From positions 57,844,015 to 57,908,014 of the forward strand of contig NC_057823.1 in assembly GCF_910594005.1 (NCBI RefSeq): a DNA stretch of 64,000 bases, written 5' to 3'. The notes below the pieces were generated by a model that saw only the letters and a list, made by a program, of their open reading frames with translations, was not told the DNA's origin and made no database searches. Of the stretch, positions 1 to 10,045 are shown piece after piece. Position numbers and translations under genes: made by a program. The number at the start of each line of letters is the position of its first letter. The first letter of the stretch is position 1. This DNA is from Cervus elaphus (taxonomy: Eukaryota > Chordata > Mammalia > Artiodactyla > Cervidae).

Positions 1-105
1 AGCAAGCTCCACGAGTTGGTGAAGGACAGGGAAGCCTGTGTGCTGCAGTCCATGGGGTCGCAAGGAGTCAGACACAACTCAGCAATTGAACAACAACAAC
101 AATAA
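1..105 (+). mobile_element. BovB (RTE) LINE, 3' end fragment
   Basis: The sequence matches the last ~100 bases of BovB as I know it (motifs agttggtgaaggacaggga and gcagtccatggggtcgcaa). It ends in a short CAA-repeat tail (91-105), as retrotransposed copies do. The 5' part lies outside the window. A Bov-tA SINE shares the final ~50 bases with BovB, but the upstream motif is BovB-specific. Confidence 0.8.
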
Positions 106-590
106 ATAAACCATTTATTTATTCACATATCCTAAATTTACTTACATATCCTAAGTAAACCATTAAGTGTCCCATTATTTTATGCTGGCCATACATGGTG
201 AGTACAGGATGCCACCTTCTTTATCTGAGAATGATAGGTCTGGGAAAAAAACTCTATTTAAAAGTAATCCATTTCAAAGTGTGTGCTGGAATCTTCCATA
301 GCCCATACAACCTCTACTCTCCATCATGCTTTGTCTAAGAAAGTGATTGTATTTGCATTCTGGCTTCTCACTAGCTTTGGTCGTTTGGAGGCACTGGCAG
401 GAGATTAGCGTGCAGGAGAAGAGTGAGGCAAGAGTTTTTACTTTCTGGCTTCCTCCCCGCTTGATCATCATGAGCTGGCAGTGCCCCATTTCCTACCAGG
501 GGCATCACTTTCCATACAATACTCGAGTTCAAGGCACCGCTCTCTCCAATTATTTCTCAGTCCTAGAGAAGGGTTGTGGCTTTCCACTAT
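106..590. other. No recognised feature
   Basis: AT-rich, apparently single-copy sequence. Open frames on both strands (274-489 minus, 347-595 plus) are short and show no family resemblance. Confidence 0.5.
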
Positions 591-728
591 GTTAGCTCCA
601 GGGTACTGTATTATCCCTTGAGAGTTTCTCTAAAGCTTCTCCAGACCTTGGTAAACAGTAAACTCTCCTCAACTATCAGCTGAACAATGCCGTCTGCTTC
701 TAGCCAAGATTCTGACTGATACAAATTA
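591..728 (+). repeat. Possible 3' end of an ancient MaLR-like repeat
   Basis: The stretch ending in 'tctgactgatac' with an upstream 'aaactctcctcaactatc' resembles the end of an old mammalian LTR-type repeat. The match is from memory and diverged, so the family is uncertain. Confidence 0.3.
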
Positions 729-1290
729 AGCACAACGCCATTGTACATGGTGAACAAAATGATAGTTTGGGGATTTTACATTGAAAAATAAACCTGAACA
801 TAAGGAATATAACTTCATTTTATGTGCACTGAATTTAAAACTGCACCTTTGTACCTTTTTTAGAATAAACAAAGAAAAAATAGTATTTTAGGTTTTTTTT
901 GGTGCAATTTAACCAACACAATTTTATCATATTACTATAGAACAACCATCATTTTTGTTTTAACTTTCTTCACAATTATAAATCTGCAAAAAAAAATTGT
1001 AATGTCTTTTGAAATTCTCAAAAATACATCTCCTAATCATTTTTTTCTTCAAATCATCCTCTTTAAAGCATATATTATCCTCTATTTTTTCCTTCATTTT
1101 AATGGACATAAATCTGACAGATTCTCCTTTTACAATAGTTTATCATGTGATTGGAATAGTTCTCCACTTTCACTTTAATGAATTTCATAGAATTCTATGT
1201 TTTGCATAGTTCTCAGTTTCATTTTGCAATGACTTTGCATTGGATAAATGATTACATAAAATATAGTTAATTACAGAGTATTATCACATT
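729..1290. other. No recognised feature (AT-rich)
   Basis: Low-complexity-leaning AT-rich sequence with T-runs near 893-900 and 1039-1046. I see no gene or known repeat in it. Confidence 0.5.
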
Positions 1291-1301
1291 ATGATCATTG
1301 T

Positions 1302-1518
1302 GGGGCTTCCCGGGTGGTTCTCGTGGTAAAGAATCCACCTGCCAATGCAGGAGACACAAAAGACTTAGGTTCAATCCCTGGGTTGGAAAGATACCTTGGA
1401 AGAAGAAATGGCAACCCACTCCAGTATTCTTCCTGGAAAATTCCATGGGCAGAGGGGCCTGGCAGGCTACATTACACGGGGCCAGAAAGAGAGCACAACC
1501 GAGTGCACACACACACAC
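1302..1518 (+). mobile_element. Bov-tA SINE
   Basis: Shows the tRNA-derived head (gggcttcccgggtggt), the box-B-like ggttcaatcc, and the BovB-derived body (caacccactccagtattct). A CA-repeat tail follows at 1505-1518. It is the first of two units sharing one TSD (1291-1302 and 1745-1756, 11 of 12 bases equal). Confidence 0.92.
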
Positions 1519-1530
1519 TGCATTGGACAT

Positions 1531-1744
1531 GGGCTTTCCTGGTGGCTCAGACAGTAAAGAATCTGCCTGAAATGCAGGAGACCCTGATTCAATCCTCAGG
1601 TTGGGAAGATCCCATGGAGAAGGGAATGGCTATTCATTCCAGTATTATTGCCTGGAGAATTCCATGGACAGAGGAGCCTGGCAGGCTATAATACCTGGGG
1701 TCACAAAGAGTCAGACACAAATGAACAACTAACACTTCCAACAC
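1531..1744 (+). mobile_element. Bov-tA SINE (second of a pair)
   Basis: Begins gggctttcctggtggctcag and ends in the usual cacaaagagtcagacacaa region with an aactaacact tail. It follows the previous SINE by only 12 bases and lacks its own clear duplicated target. Confidence 0.93.
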
Positions 1745-1756
1745 ATGACCATTGTG

Positions 1757-2224
1757 CTCCCCTATTCAACTTTGTAACTGCAGTGACCGACATGAGTCCT
1801 GGATAAATAAGAATCACTGTCTATTGTGACCCATTCTGGGCAGGAACCTTTGAGAGGACAAAACAAACAGAATGCAATCTGCAGCCTACAGACGGCTGGA
1901 TGAAAGTGCTGCCAGTGTTAAGGCTCTCATATTTGCAATGATGACCCCTTAAAGACCCAAAGATAAACCAAAAGCAAGTAGAGTTTGGTTAAGAGAACCC
2001 TCGGAAGCATTCTATTCCACAAGGTATCTACTATGCATGGAAGTCAAGCAATGATTTAGTCCTCTTAATTCAGAGAAAAAATAATACCAAAATTTTATAC
2101 ACACTAGTATTAAACAATAGCTTCTCAAATTCCAGCCTTCTCTGACTACCACAACAAAATACTTTACAAAAGGCTAACAGGCCAAACTTCACATTTTCTA
2201 GGAGCCTTACTGTAGACTCTGTAT
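1757..2224. other. No recognised feature
   Basis: Apparently single-copy sequence; no supported open frame, RNA gene or repeat. Confidence 0.5.
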
Positions 2225-2440
2225 AGTAGTCCCTTCTTATCTGCAGGGGGGATGTTCCAAGAGCCCCAGTGGATGCCTGAAATCATGGATAGTACTGAAC
2301 ATTATAACATACACCATGTTTTCTCTTATATTAAGGGGCAGATAGCATGTACACTGTGGATGTGCCAGACAAAGGAATGCTTCACATCCCGGCCAGTACA
2401 AAGCAAGAGACACCAGATTTTATCACACTACTCAGAATGG

Positions 2441-2630
2441 GCTTCCCTTGTGGCTCAGCTGAAAAAGAATCTGCCTGCAATACGGGAGACCTGGGTTCTA
2501 TCCCTGGGTTTGGAAGATCCCTTGGAGAAAGGAAAGGCTATCCACTCCAGTATTCTGGCCTGCAGACTTCCATGAACTGTATAGTCCATGGGGTCACAAA
2601 GAGTCGGACACAACTGCGCGACTTTCACTT
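2441..2630 (+). mobile_element. Bov-tA SINE inside a Tigger-like relic
   Basis: Variant whose body reads tgaactgtatagtccatggg, then gagtcggacacaactgcg. Perfect 9-bp TSDs TCAGAATGG lie at 2432-2440 and 2631-2639, so the insertion boundaries are exact. Confidence 0.95.
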
Positions 2631-2740
2631 TCAGAATGGCGCACACTTTAAAATGTATGAATTGCTTATTTCTGGTAATAGTTTCAGACCATGGTTGATC
2701 ATGAGTAACTGAAGTCACAGAAAACAAAACCACAGACACC

Positions 2741-2765
2741 GGGGCGGGGGGGGTGGGGGGGTTGG
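2741..2765 (+). repeat. G-rich run with G-quadruplex potential
   Basis: Four or more G-tracts separated by single C or T bases at the right end of the Tigger-like relic. Probably an expansion of the G-run in the terminal repeat. Confidence 0.6.
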
Positions 2766-2818
2766 TCTACTGTCATTCAAAGAGACAAAAGGCAGATACC
2801 CCTGTGCCCTCAACAGTC

Positions 2819-2962
2819 TCCTCTGTTCATGGAATTCTCCAGGCAAGAATACTGGAGTGGTAGCCAGAACCTTCTCCAGGGAATATTCCTGACCCAGGGA
2901 CCGGACCTGAGTCTCCCACACTGCGGGCAGATTCTTTACCATCTGAGCCAACAGGGAAGCCC
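2819..2962 (-). mobile_element. Bov-tA SINE, 3'-truncated
   Basis: Reverse complement of the SINE: aggcaagaatactggagtgg through attctttaccatctgagcca. The distal BovB-like tail is missing, so this is a partial copy. Confidence 0.9.
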
Positions 2963-3639
2963 CAACAACCTACACCAAACATCAAAAATAGTAAATCTAC
3001 TAGATTTTATGTCATAGGGAGAACCATACATTCTCTACCTTTTCTAATATGTATAGAGGGCCCTTAATCACCCCAAGCAAAGATGCTTCCAGATAACGCT
3101 GCAAAAAGACAGAAGTAAAGCAAAAAATAGAGGAGCCAATATGCTAATATATGGACATTTGAGGCTCCTGCACTGAGGAAATAATGTTAGAACAAACAGA
3201 AGCAGGAAAACTATTCACTTTTACTTGTGCCAATCCTGTTATAATATGAGAAACTTAGTATTAACCCTCTGGTACTATAAAGTCTCAGACCTTAGCAAGT
3301 TAATATTTAAATATTTTTCAATACCAGGAAACAGAAATTTTTTTTCTTACAAAATGATAAAAAGTCTATCTTCAGACATCTGCAGTTCATCCTATAGGAG
3401 GGTATTCAAGTGTAACTCTGTCCCTTCTCATAGAGGTAGTCAGTAAATTGTCCTCATTATTCAGTATTCTTTCACAGACTATACAGTAGGTCAGGTCTTT
3501 AGACATCTTCTCAGTCAGAATCAAGGTTTCCTGCCTCTTTGTCCCCATAATACGTCTCACAGCTTTCCAGAGTCCCGGTCTCAGTCTACCTCATATTGAA
3601 ACAAACAGTGTAATTACCTGTCTTCCTTCTGATCTTATA
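2963..3639. other. No recognised feature
   Basis: Single-copy-looking, AT-rich sequence with no supported gene. Confidence 0.45.
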
Positions 3640-3745
3640 TGGCAAGCAAGGCATCAGAATCACCAGACAAGCTATTTAAAGTCAAAGATACCCAGTCCTC
3701 AGCCATCAGAGAGTCTGATTCAGGAAGTACAAACTGGAAACAATT
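3640..3745. mobile_element. hAT-Charlie (MER20/MER58-like) relic
   Basis: Contains catcagaatcaccagac, a decayed 'lysine-like' A-rich centre and gagagtctgattcaggaag, the order found in short mammalian hAT-Charlie elements. Diverged; family assignment tentative. Confidence 0.45.
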
Positions 3746-3804
3746 TTTTGTTTTCTCACTGGAGAGCAATCAACTAATACATCTGATCCCTTAAAAATCA
3801 GTCA

Positions 3805-4024
3805 TATACTGAGGGATAAGCCCAAAAGAGAAAAACAAGTATCGCATAATATCGCTCACATGTGGAATCTAGAAAAATGATGCAGATGAATGATGATAAA
3901 AATGATACAGTTTCTATGCAAAGCAAACATAGAGACACAGATAAAGAGAACAGACACGTGAATACCAAGGGTGAAGGAGGGGTGGGATGAATTGGGAGGT
4001 TGGGATTGACATATACATATATAT

Positions 4025-4055
<31 letters not shown>

Positions 4056-4276
4056 CATACACATACATATATAAAACTTTGCATAATATAGATAACTAAA
4101 GAGAACCTATGAATAAGTGCAGTGAACTCTACTCCGTGCTCTGTGACCTAAATGGGAAGGATATCCTGGAGAGAGGGGATATATGTATATGTATATCTGA
4201 TTCACTTTGCTGTACAGTAGAAACTGACATCATTATAAAGCAATTATATTCTAATAAAAATTAATTTAAAAAACCA
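3805..4276 (+). mobile_element. L1 3' end (artiodactyl type), 5'-truncated
   Basis: Contains the L1 3' end motifs atgtggaatctagaaaaatg, gattcactttgctgtacag and attctaataaaaatta followed by an A-rich tail. An internal TA/CA microsatellite (4011-4075) sits where this 3' UTR is usually variable. Only the last ~470 bases of the LINE remain, so no ORF2 domain is present. Confidence 0.9.
4011..4075 (+). repeat. TA/CA microsatellite within L1
   Basis: Alternating purine-pyrimidine tract with a (AC)n core at 4024-4041 flanked by (TA)n. Likely length-variable. Confidence 0.9.
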
Positions 4277-4435
4277 ATTATGACAAAAGTAAAGTATTCC
4301 AATCAAATTAGTGAGAGATGAGAACCAGGCAATGAATTCTATTTTGTGATACTATCCTGACAAATCCAAATCCAAACCTGGTCGTAAAGGACCCTGAGGA
4401 TGAGCAGAAGTGAGATTCAATGCCTACAAGCTTGA

Positions 4436-4640
4436 CCTCAGGAGTTGAACTGCCTGGGTTTGATTTCTGACTCTGCAACTTACTACTGCAACTTACTACT
4501 CTGCAACTACTACTTGGGCAAGCTACTTGACTTTTTCACATATCAGTTTCTTCATTGGTAAGGTAATCATTGTAATCATAACTACCTCAAAAGCTTTATG
4601 GGAGAACTCTTGAGTTATCTGAAATACACAAAGCAGGGCC
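4436..4640 (+). mobile_element. MIR SINE
   Basis: Contains cctgggtttgatttctgact, gggcaagctacttgac and tcagtttcttcattggta, the ordered MIR landmarks. It carries an internal micro-duplication of 'gcaacttactact' (about 4475-4514). Confidence 0.75.
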
Positions 4641-4670
4641 AAACGGTGAGTGAGTGAGTGACTGCAACGT

Positions 4671-4873
4671 TGAAAGTGAAAGTGAAGTCGCTCAGTCCTG
4701 TCCGACTCTTTGCAACCCCATGGACTGTAGCCTACCAGGCTCCTCCATCCATGGGATTTTCCAGACAAGAATATGGAGTGGGTTGCCATTTCCTTCTCCA
4801 GGAGATCTTCCTGACCCAGGGATTGAACCCAGGTCTCCCGCATTGTAGGCAGACGCTTTACCATCTGAACCAC
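4671..4873 (-). mobile_element. Bov-tA SINE
   Basis: Complete reverse-strand copy: gtcgctcagtcctgtccgac at the tail side and gcagacgctttaccatctga at the head side. Short gaaagtgaaagtgaag tail at the left. Confidence 0.94.
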
Positions 4874-5712
4874 GTTAGTTAATAATAAATACTGGCTGAG
4901 AAAGTTTATGTTAGTGGCTGCATTTACTTTTATTTATAGCCTTCAAAAGCTCCACGGGTGACTCGGATGCTAAATCAGAGATAGAATAGCTGGTTTCAAA
5001 CTTTTCCAAAATAAAATGGAGGTTTCCCTACAGCATTATGAGAGCATTTATAAATAAGATTTCTGACAATCTGACCATCATGAATTCAGCTTTAGCGACA
5101 TCTATAATTATCCTTTGGAAATTTGCCCTGAGCTGAGACTTGTCAGAATCTGTATGAGCAGATTCTGCCTCAAAGATTTTTCTTCCTTGCTGCTGTTCCA
5201 AGTAACTTAAGTCATTAAAAGCACTGAGGAGAAAAAAAAAACTCCTTGGAAGTTGAACGGTTGGCCATGATTAATAAAATGAACGAGAAACAAAGATAAG
5301 AAATATCTAAATAGATTCTCTCCACAGGAAATGCATGTTACTGTAGGAAAAAAAGTATAAATAAAAATATGTACGCCTGCTTGGCAAGATTGATATCTTG
5401 AGAGAAATGATAATAATTAATATTGGCTTTCATTATGATTAATATAGAAACATAATGAAAATTAATGGCTTGGTGACACAAATAAATAATTATGCATATA
5501 GTTTACTATATGGCAATAGTAAGGAAACTAACATTAATGTAAATCATACATTAATAATTAAAGTCACATTAGAATATGTGCTATGCTAATATATACATGT
5601 ATATATATGTATACATACAAATGTATGTAGATCTGCCTATCTCTCATCTGTGTGAAAAGCATGGGTAATGCAATAGACAAATTGTTTCTCCACTAAGGAA
5701 TAATGTAAAATT
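4874..5712. other. No recognised feature (AT-rich)
   Basis: Long AT-rich stretch with several TAAT cores (5407-5570) and a TA/TG dinucleotide patch at 5590-5625. No gene or family match seen. Confidence 0.45.
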
Positions 5713-5726
5713 TCCACCTCATTTTA

Positions 5727-6261
5727 TTTATTTATTTTTTATTTATTTATTTTTCTTTTTTTTTTTCATTTATTTTTATTAGTTGGAGGCTAATTACTTT
5801 ACAATATTGTAGTAGTTTTTGTCATACATTGACTTGAATTAGCCATGGATTTACATGTATTCCCCATCCCGATCCCCCCTCCCACCTCCCTCTCTACCCC
5901 GCTCCCTCTGGGTCTTCCCAGTGCACCAGGCCCGAGCACTTGTCTCATGCATTCAACCTGGGCTGGTGATCTGTTTCACCCTAGATAATATACATGTTTC
6001 GATGCTGTTCTCTTGAAACATCCCACCCTCGCCTTCTCCCACAGAGTCCAAAAGTCTGTTCTGTACATCTGTGTCTCTTTTTCTATTTTGCGTATAGCGT
6101 TATCGTTACCATCTTTCTAAATTCCATATATATGTGTTAGTATACTGTAATGGTCTTTATCTTTCTGGCTTACTTCACTCTGTATAATGGGCTCCAGTTT
6201 CATCCATCTCATTAGAACTGATTCAAATGAATTCTTTTTAATGGCTGAGTAATATTCCATG
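5727..6261 (-). mobile_element. L1 3' end with perfect 14-bp TSD
   Basis: Reverse-strand L1: poly-T/TTTA tail at 5727-5768, then attagttggaggctaattac, the C-rich 3' UTR, and gctgagtaatattccatg at the 5'-truncated end. Flanking TSDs TCCACCTCATTTTA at 5713-5726 and 6262-6275 match perfectly, indicating a fairly recent insertion of about 535 bases. Confidence 0.95.
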
Positions 6262-6275
6262 TCCACCTCATTTTA

Positions 6276-7004
6276 ATATTAACTGGTGGTTTAACCGCAC
6301 TGAATTGAAAACCTAAGACCACATTTTCTCTTGACAACACTGGATAGAACAGTTTGGTAAAATATAAAGAGTTTTCTCCAGGAAATACTGCTTTTTCTGG
6401 TTAAGCAAGCCATGAAAATAATGAAGTCCAATACAGAGTATTTCAAGACAGATTTCTAAAATGCACCCACTGAGCACTAGATCAGCTCTCTCATTAGTCT
6501 TGACCCCTTTAGAACCACTGACAAGTCTGAAGGGTTTTTGATGGCCTTGATGATCTTATAAGGCCCAACAGAACCTCACAGGAGTAGTATTCACAGACAT
6601 TGCAAAGCCCAAGACCCTCTGTACAATAGGATATACTGCACAGTTCTCTTCTGACTCAATCCACTATTCTGGTCCATAATTGACAGTAATATTGAGGACC
6701 ATTGTGGGGCAAAGGATATTTGTCCTTGGGGACAGAACATGGTGCTGCTCACCAGCATCGACTCCATCTGTTTCACGGAATTCCAACAGCTCTGGCTTCT
6801 GTTACGATGCACAGGCTTTTCTGGGCCTTTCACAAGTCCAGTCACCAAGCAACAACGCTGCAGGATTCCATAGTGACTATCTACTAAACAGAGATACAGC
6901 AAATACTACCAGCTCTAAACATGTGCTGAGAGAATAAAAGAAGTCTAGATCAAAGGTATATTGCATGATCTTTTTCATAAATGACAGAACAATTCTACAT
7001 TCCA
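6276..7004. other. No recognised feature
   Basis: Single-copy-looking DNA. Overlapping short open frames on both strands around 6590-6940 have no family resemblance and are probably chance. Confidence 0.45.
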
Positions 7005-7360
7005 TTAGCTAACATGCATTAAGTACCAGCCATGCATTGCGTATGTGTGTTAGTTGCTCAGTCATGTCTTTGCGACCCCATGGACTGTAGCCCGCCAGGC
7101 TTTTCTGTCCACGGCGTTCTCCAGGAAAGAATACTGGAATGGGTAGGCATTCCCTTCTCCAGGGGATCTTTCCAACCCAGGGATTGAACCTGCATCTTGC
7201 ATACTGAAGGGAGATTCTTTACCATCTGAGCCGCCAGGGAGCCATGCATTAGGGCCAAGCAAACTACTTTACACACCTTTTCTCATTTAGTCCTCAGAAT
7301 GGGAATGGAGGCTTAGAGAAGTTATTCCCACTGCTGGTATGTCTATCTGATGACACAGCC
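7005..7360 (-). mobile_element. MIR-type SINE relic, split by Bov-tA
   Basis: Reverse-strand MIR order: gcattaagtaccagccatgc, then after the SINE agcaaactactttacacacc, ctcatttagtcctcag and gaggcttagagaagttattc. The Bov-tA at 7039-7239 interrupts it. Confidence 0.65.
7039..7239 (-). mobile_element. Bov-tA SINE inside MIR
   Basis: Bounded by perfect 11-bp TSDs AGCCATGCATT (7028-7038, 7240-7250). Body reads gttagttgctcagtcatgtc to accatctgagccgccaggg. Confidence 0.95.
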
Positions 7361-7926
7361 CTCAGTCTTAAGGGGAATTCCTAGATGTTCACGGCCTGAG
7401 TTGTTAATGTCTTATCCTGAGCCATTCCCACCGTCAATGAATCATCCTAGCTTCTAACTACATGGACTTTTTTTTTTTTTCTACAGACAAAACACTAGAC
7501 CATTGTTATTTGTGGTCTCCATGATTGGCCTACATCCCTGACTGTGTTTTAAGTTCTTCCTGGAATTCTAATGTGCTAGTTTGCTTTAGAAGTTTAGCTT
7601 TCTAGTCCTGTGACCTCCTCCTTCACCCCAGCCCTCTTTAGGTCTGCTACTAATTTCTAAAGTAAAAATCTCAGGCTGAGGGTTTACAAATGGAGTTAAA
7701 CCAGCAGACATATTTCAATCGGCCTACCGTTTATGTTTTTGATCTCGAAGTAGTTGCAAATTTTAAAACTTGGAAGAATTTCACTTTTCTTTTGGAAAAA
7801 TAAGGTAGTATAGCAACAAATGGCCAGGACCCCAAAGCAGCCACTCCCTTCAGATGGATACAAACTCTCCAATTTGCCATGACTCTTCTATGCCTGGTCC
7901 CTAATGGCTTTCAAGTTGTTATAGTT
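7361..7926. other. No recognised feature
   Basis: No gene or repeat recognised apart from a T13 run near 7469. Confidence 0.4.
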
Positions 7927-7933
7927 TGTTTGG

Positions 7934-8060
7934 TTGGTTTTTGGATTCTCTCTGCAGGTGCCACACAGCATGTGCGATCTTAGTTCCCCAAACAGGAATC
8001 GAACCCTCAGCCCCTGCATAAGAAGTACAGAGAGTAACCACTGGACCACCAGGGAAGTCC
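7934..8060 (-). mobile_element. CHR-type (cetartiodactyl) tRNA SINE
   Basis: Reverse-strand CHR-2-like head: accactggaccaccagggaa, with box-B-like aggaatcgaaccctcag and cgatcttagttccccaaac. Older and more diverged than the Bov-tA copies. Confidence 0.8.
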
Positions 8061-8099
8061 TTACTTTTGAGTTTTAGGCTCTAGAATTAACAGAACAAT

Positions 8100-8230
8100 T
8101 TGTTTTCTTGTTTTAAAATACTATCTGGACATAGTCAGTGAATCTTTACAATCTATTAATCAGTATATCAATAGTAGATTATAAAGATTCACTGACTATG
8201 ACCAGATAGTATTTTAAAACAAGAAAACAA
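8100..8230. repeat. Imperfect palindrome, 56-bp arms
   Basis: Left arm 8100-8155 and right arm 8175-8230 are reverse complements with 54 of 56 positions matching (mismatches at arm positions 30 and 50). The spacer is 19 bases (8156-8174). A single strand could fold into a long hairpin. The outer right edge abuts the TSD of the next SINE. It matches no transposon I know; a template-switch inverted duplication is the simplest explanation. Confidence 0.95.
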
Positions 8231-8236
8231 TATATC

Positions 8237-8454
8237 TCTCTTCCCTAGTGGCTCAGACGGTAAAGAATCTGCATGCAATGTCGTGAGACCTGCGTTCAAT
8301 CCCTGGCTTGGGAAGATCCCCTGAAGTAGGAAATGGCAACCCACACCAGTATTCTTGCCTGGAGAATCCTCATGGACGGGGGAGCCTGACGGGCTACAGT
8401 CCATAGGGTCGCAAAGAGTCAGATCCAACTGAGTGATTAAGCACAACAATAAAT
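8237..8454 (+). mobile_element. Bov-tA SINE
   Basis: Perfect 9-bp TSDs CAATATATC at 8228-8236 and 8455-8463. Body includes gtaaagaatctgcatgcaat and gtcgcaaagagtcagatcca. The left TSD overlaps the last three bases of the palindrome. Confidence 0.95.
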
Positions 8455-8463
8455 CAATATATC

Positions 8464-9089
8464 ATAATCTTGTGCAGCAATAGTGAATCCTCAGCTATGT
8501 CTTTGCAAGTGGTACCATCACCTGAGGTATGACAAAAGAAAAACAGAAGGGCCCTTTACTAAGAATAAAACTCATGTTTTCAGTCAGGTCTTCTTAGAGG
8601 CATATTTCACAAAGGATTCAAGTTTTAAGGACACCACCACCTCGCATAAAAGATAATACTACTGTTCCCTTATCCAGAGTTATGCAGTCATAAGTCTTTT
8701 ATGGATAGCAGATGTGATGATCCAGATGGAGAATTACATTAAACCTGAAGACTCTATCCAGACATCCTATTATGAGGCCCAAAGGCAGCAATCTGAACTG
8801 AGACATGGAAGCAACAACCAGCCAGAAGATTACTTGTGATGGGTAGGAATCTTGATAGCTAACCTCATCTGACAAGTAGTCAATTCCTTGAGCTTCACTG
8901 TTGTGTTTTTTCCTTTGGGGACAGCAACCTCTGGCTCGATCAAAGAAGCTAATTAATGATAAACTCTGTTACAGGGAATTAGAACTGACAGCTCAATTCT
9001 GTACTTAGTTCTGACAACTTTGGTAGTGAGAATATTCACTATGTCCCCTCAGTAAATCTGCAAGTACACCAATGGAGGTGACCCAAATA
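8464..9089. other. No recognised feature
   Basis: Single-copy-looking sequence; nothing supported. Confidence 0.45.
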
Positions 9090-9290
9090 GTTACCCCTGA
9101 TATTTCATGTATAGGGACCTAGCCTACAGATATAATCACATATATTCTGTGTCATTTATTGAAGAACTATTTACAAATGAAAAAAAAAGAAAACCTTCCA
9201 GATGTCTATTAGTTATCAATGGGGTAAAGATTAAATAAATTCAAGTGCAACCAAACTGTTACTAAATGAAAATTACATGAATTGGGCATT
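9090..9290 (+). mobile_element. Ancient L1M-like relic
   Basis: Has the order 'tagcctacagatataatcac', 'agatgtctattagttatcaa', 'taaagattaaataaattcaa', typical of old mammalian L1 3' regions. Strongly diverged. Confidence 0.5.
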
Positions 9291-9314
9291 TGTGTCAGTT
9301 TTCTTGTCAAATAG

Positions 9315-9536
9315 CAGGGGTTGGCACATTTTTCTCTCAAGGGCCAGACAATAAACATTTTAAGCTTATGTGCCATAGGATCATATTGTAATTAATCAAC
9401 TTTACTTTCATAATATATCCACAGCCATTGACAATATATAAACAGAAGAGCACAACTGTGGTCCAATACAACTTTATAAACTAAAACATATGGCAGGCTA
9501 GATTTGATTCAGGGTGCATAGTTGGTCAAACCCCCA
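9315..9536. mobile_element. hAT-Charlie MER1-like element
   Basis: Starts caggggttggcacatttttc and contains agggccagacaataaacatt, gccattgacaatatataaac and ccaatacaactttataaact, ending ttggtcaaaccccc. These are the landmarks of the short MER1-type element, with both terminal repeats visible but decayed. Confidence 0.8.
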
Positions 9537-9573
9537 CTAATAAGAATCGTAAAAGTGCATTTAATCTACATAG

Positions 9574-9795
9574 CATGCACGCATGCTCAGTGCTTCAGCC
9601 ATGTCGGACTCTTTACAACCCCGTGGACTGTAGACTGCCAGGCTCCTCTGTCCATGGGATTCTTCAGGCGAGAACACTGGAATGGGTTCCCATGACCTCC
9701 TCTAGGACATCATCCCTGCCCAGGGATTGAACCTGTGTCTCCTGCATCTCCTGCACTGCAGGTGGATTCTTTACCCCTGAGCTACTGGGGAAGCC
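9574..9795 (-). mobile_element. Bov-tA SINE
   Basis: Reverse-strand copy: gactctttacaaccccgtgg to ggattctttacccctgagc. It holds a small internal duplication 'ctcctgcat' (about 9737-9756). Confidence 0.93.
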
Positions 9796-9849
9796 TCAAT
9801 CTCCATGACACCCATCCACAAATATCATCATGCCCTTCTGCTAAACAGC

Positions 9850-10045
9850 ATAGCTAATACTTACTAAATACTGATGCCACTAAGCCTGTCACAGGAACTA
9901 ATTAGAGTCATTTTTTTAACATAACAGTGAGGTGAGTGTTGTCATTATCCTCATTTGCCAATTGAGGAAGTAAGATATAAAGGGTTACATAACTATCCCT
10001 GCTTAGAGAACTAGGAGGTGATAGAGCAAAGATACATCATCTCAT
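9850..10045 (-). mobile_element. MIR SINE relic
   Basis: Reverse-strand MIR landmarks: attatcctcatttgccaatt, gaggaagtaagatataaagg and agaactaggaggtgatagag. Confidence 0.6.

Larger units (their letters stand above)
2225..2773. mobile_element. Tigger-like DNA transposon relic, split by a SINE
   Basis: The left part (2225-2431) carries agtagtcccttcttatctgc and gttccaagagccccagtgga; the right part (2640-2773) carries tgaattgcttatttctgg and ggttgatcatgagtaactga. These match the two ends of a non-autonomous Tigger-type element as I remember it. The outer ends (agtagtccc and, at the right, tctactg) are the decayed terminal inverted repeats. A Bov-tA sits between them. The G-run at 2741-2762 lies where the right terminal repeat should be. 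Confidence 0.6.

Noticed and set aside
1302..1400. tRNA genes suggested by SINE heads (box A/B-like)
   Set aside because: The heads lack a cloverleaf and continue into the SINE body; they are tRNA-derived retroposons.
1298..1691. Recurrent open frames translating to 'GSIPGLGRSPGEGNGYPLQ'-like peptides at many positions
   Set aside because: These are the forward and reverse translations of Bov-tA SINEs, seen at every copy. They are not proteins.
3798..4068. Tyr/Val-rich minus-strand peptides
   Set aside because: Translation of the TA/CA microsatellite inside an L1 3' UTR.
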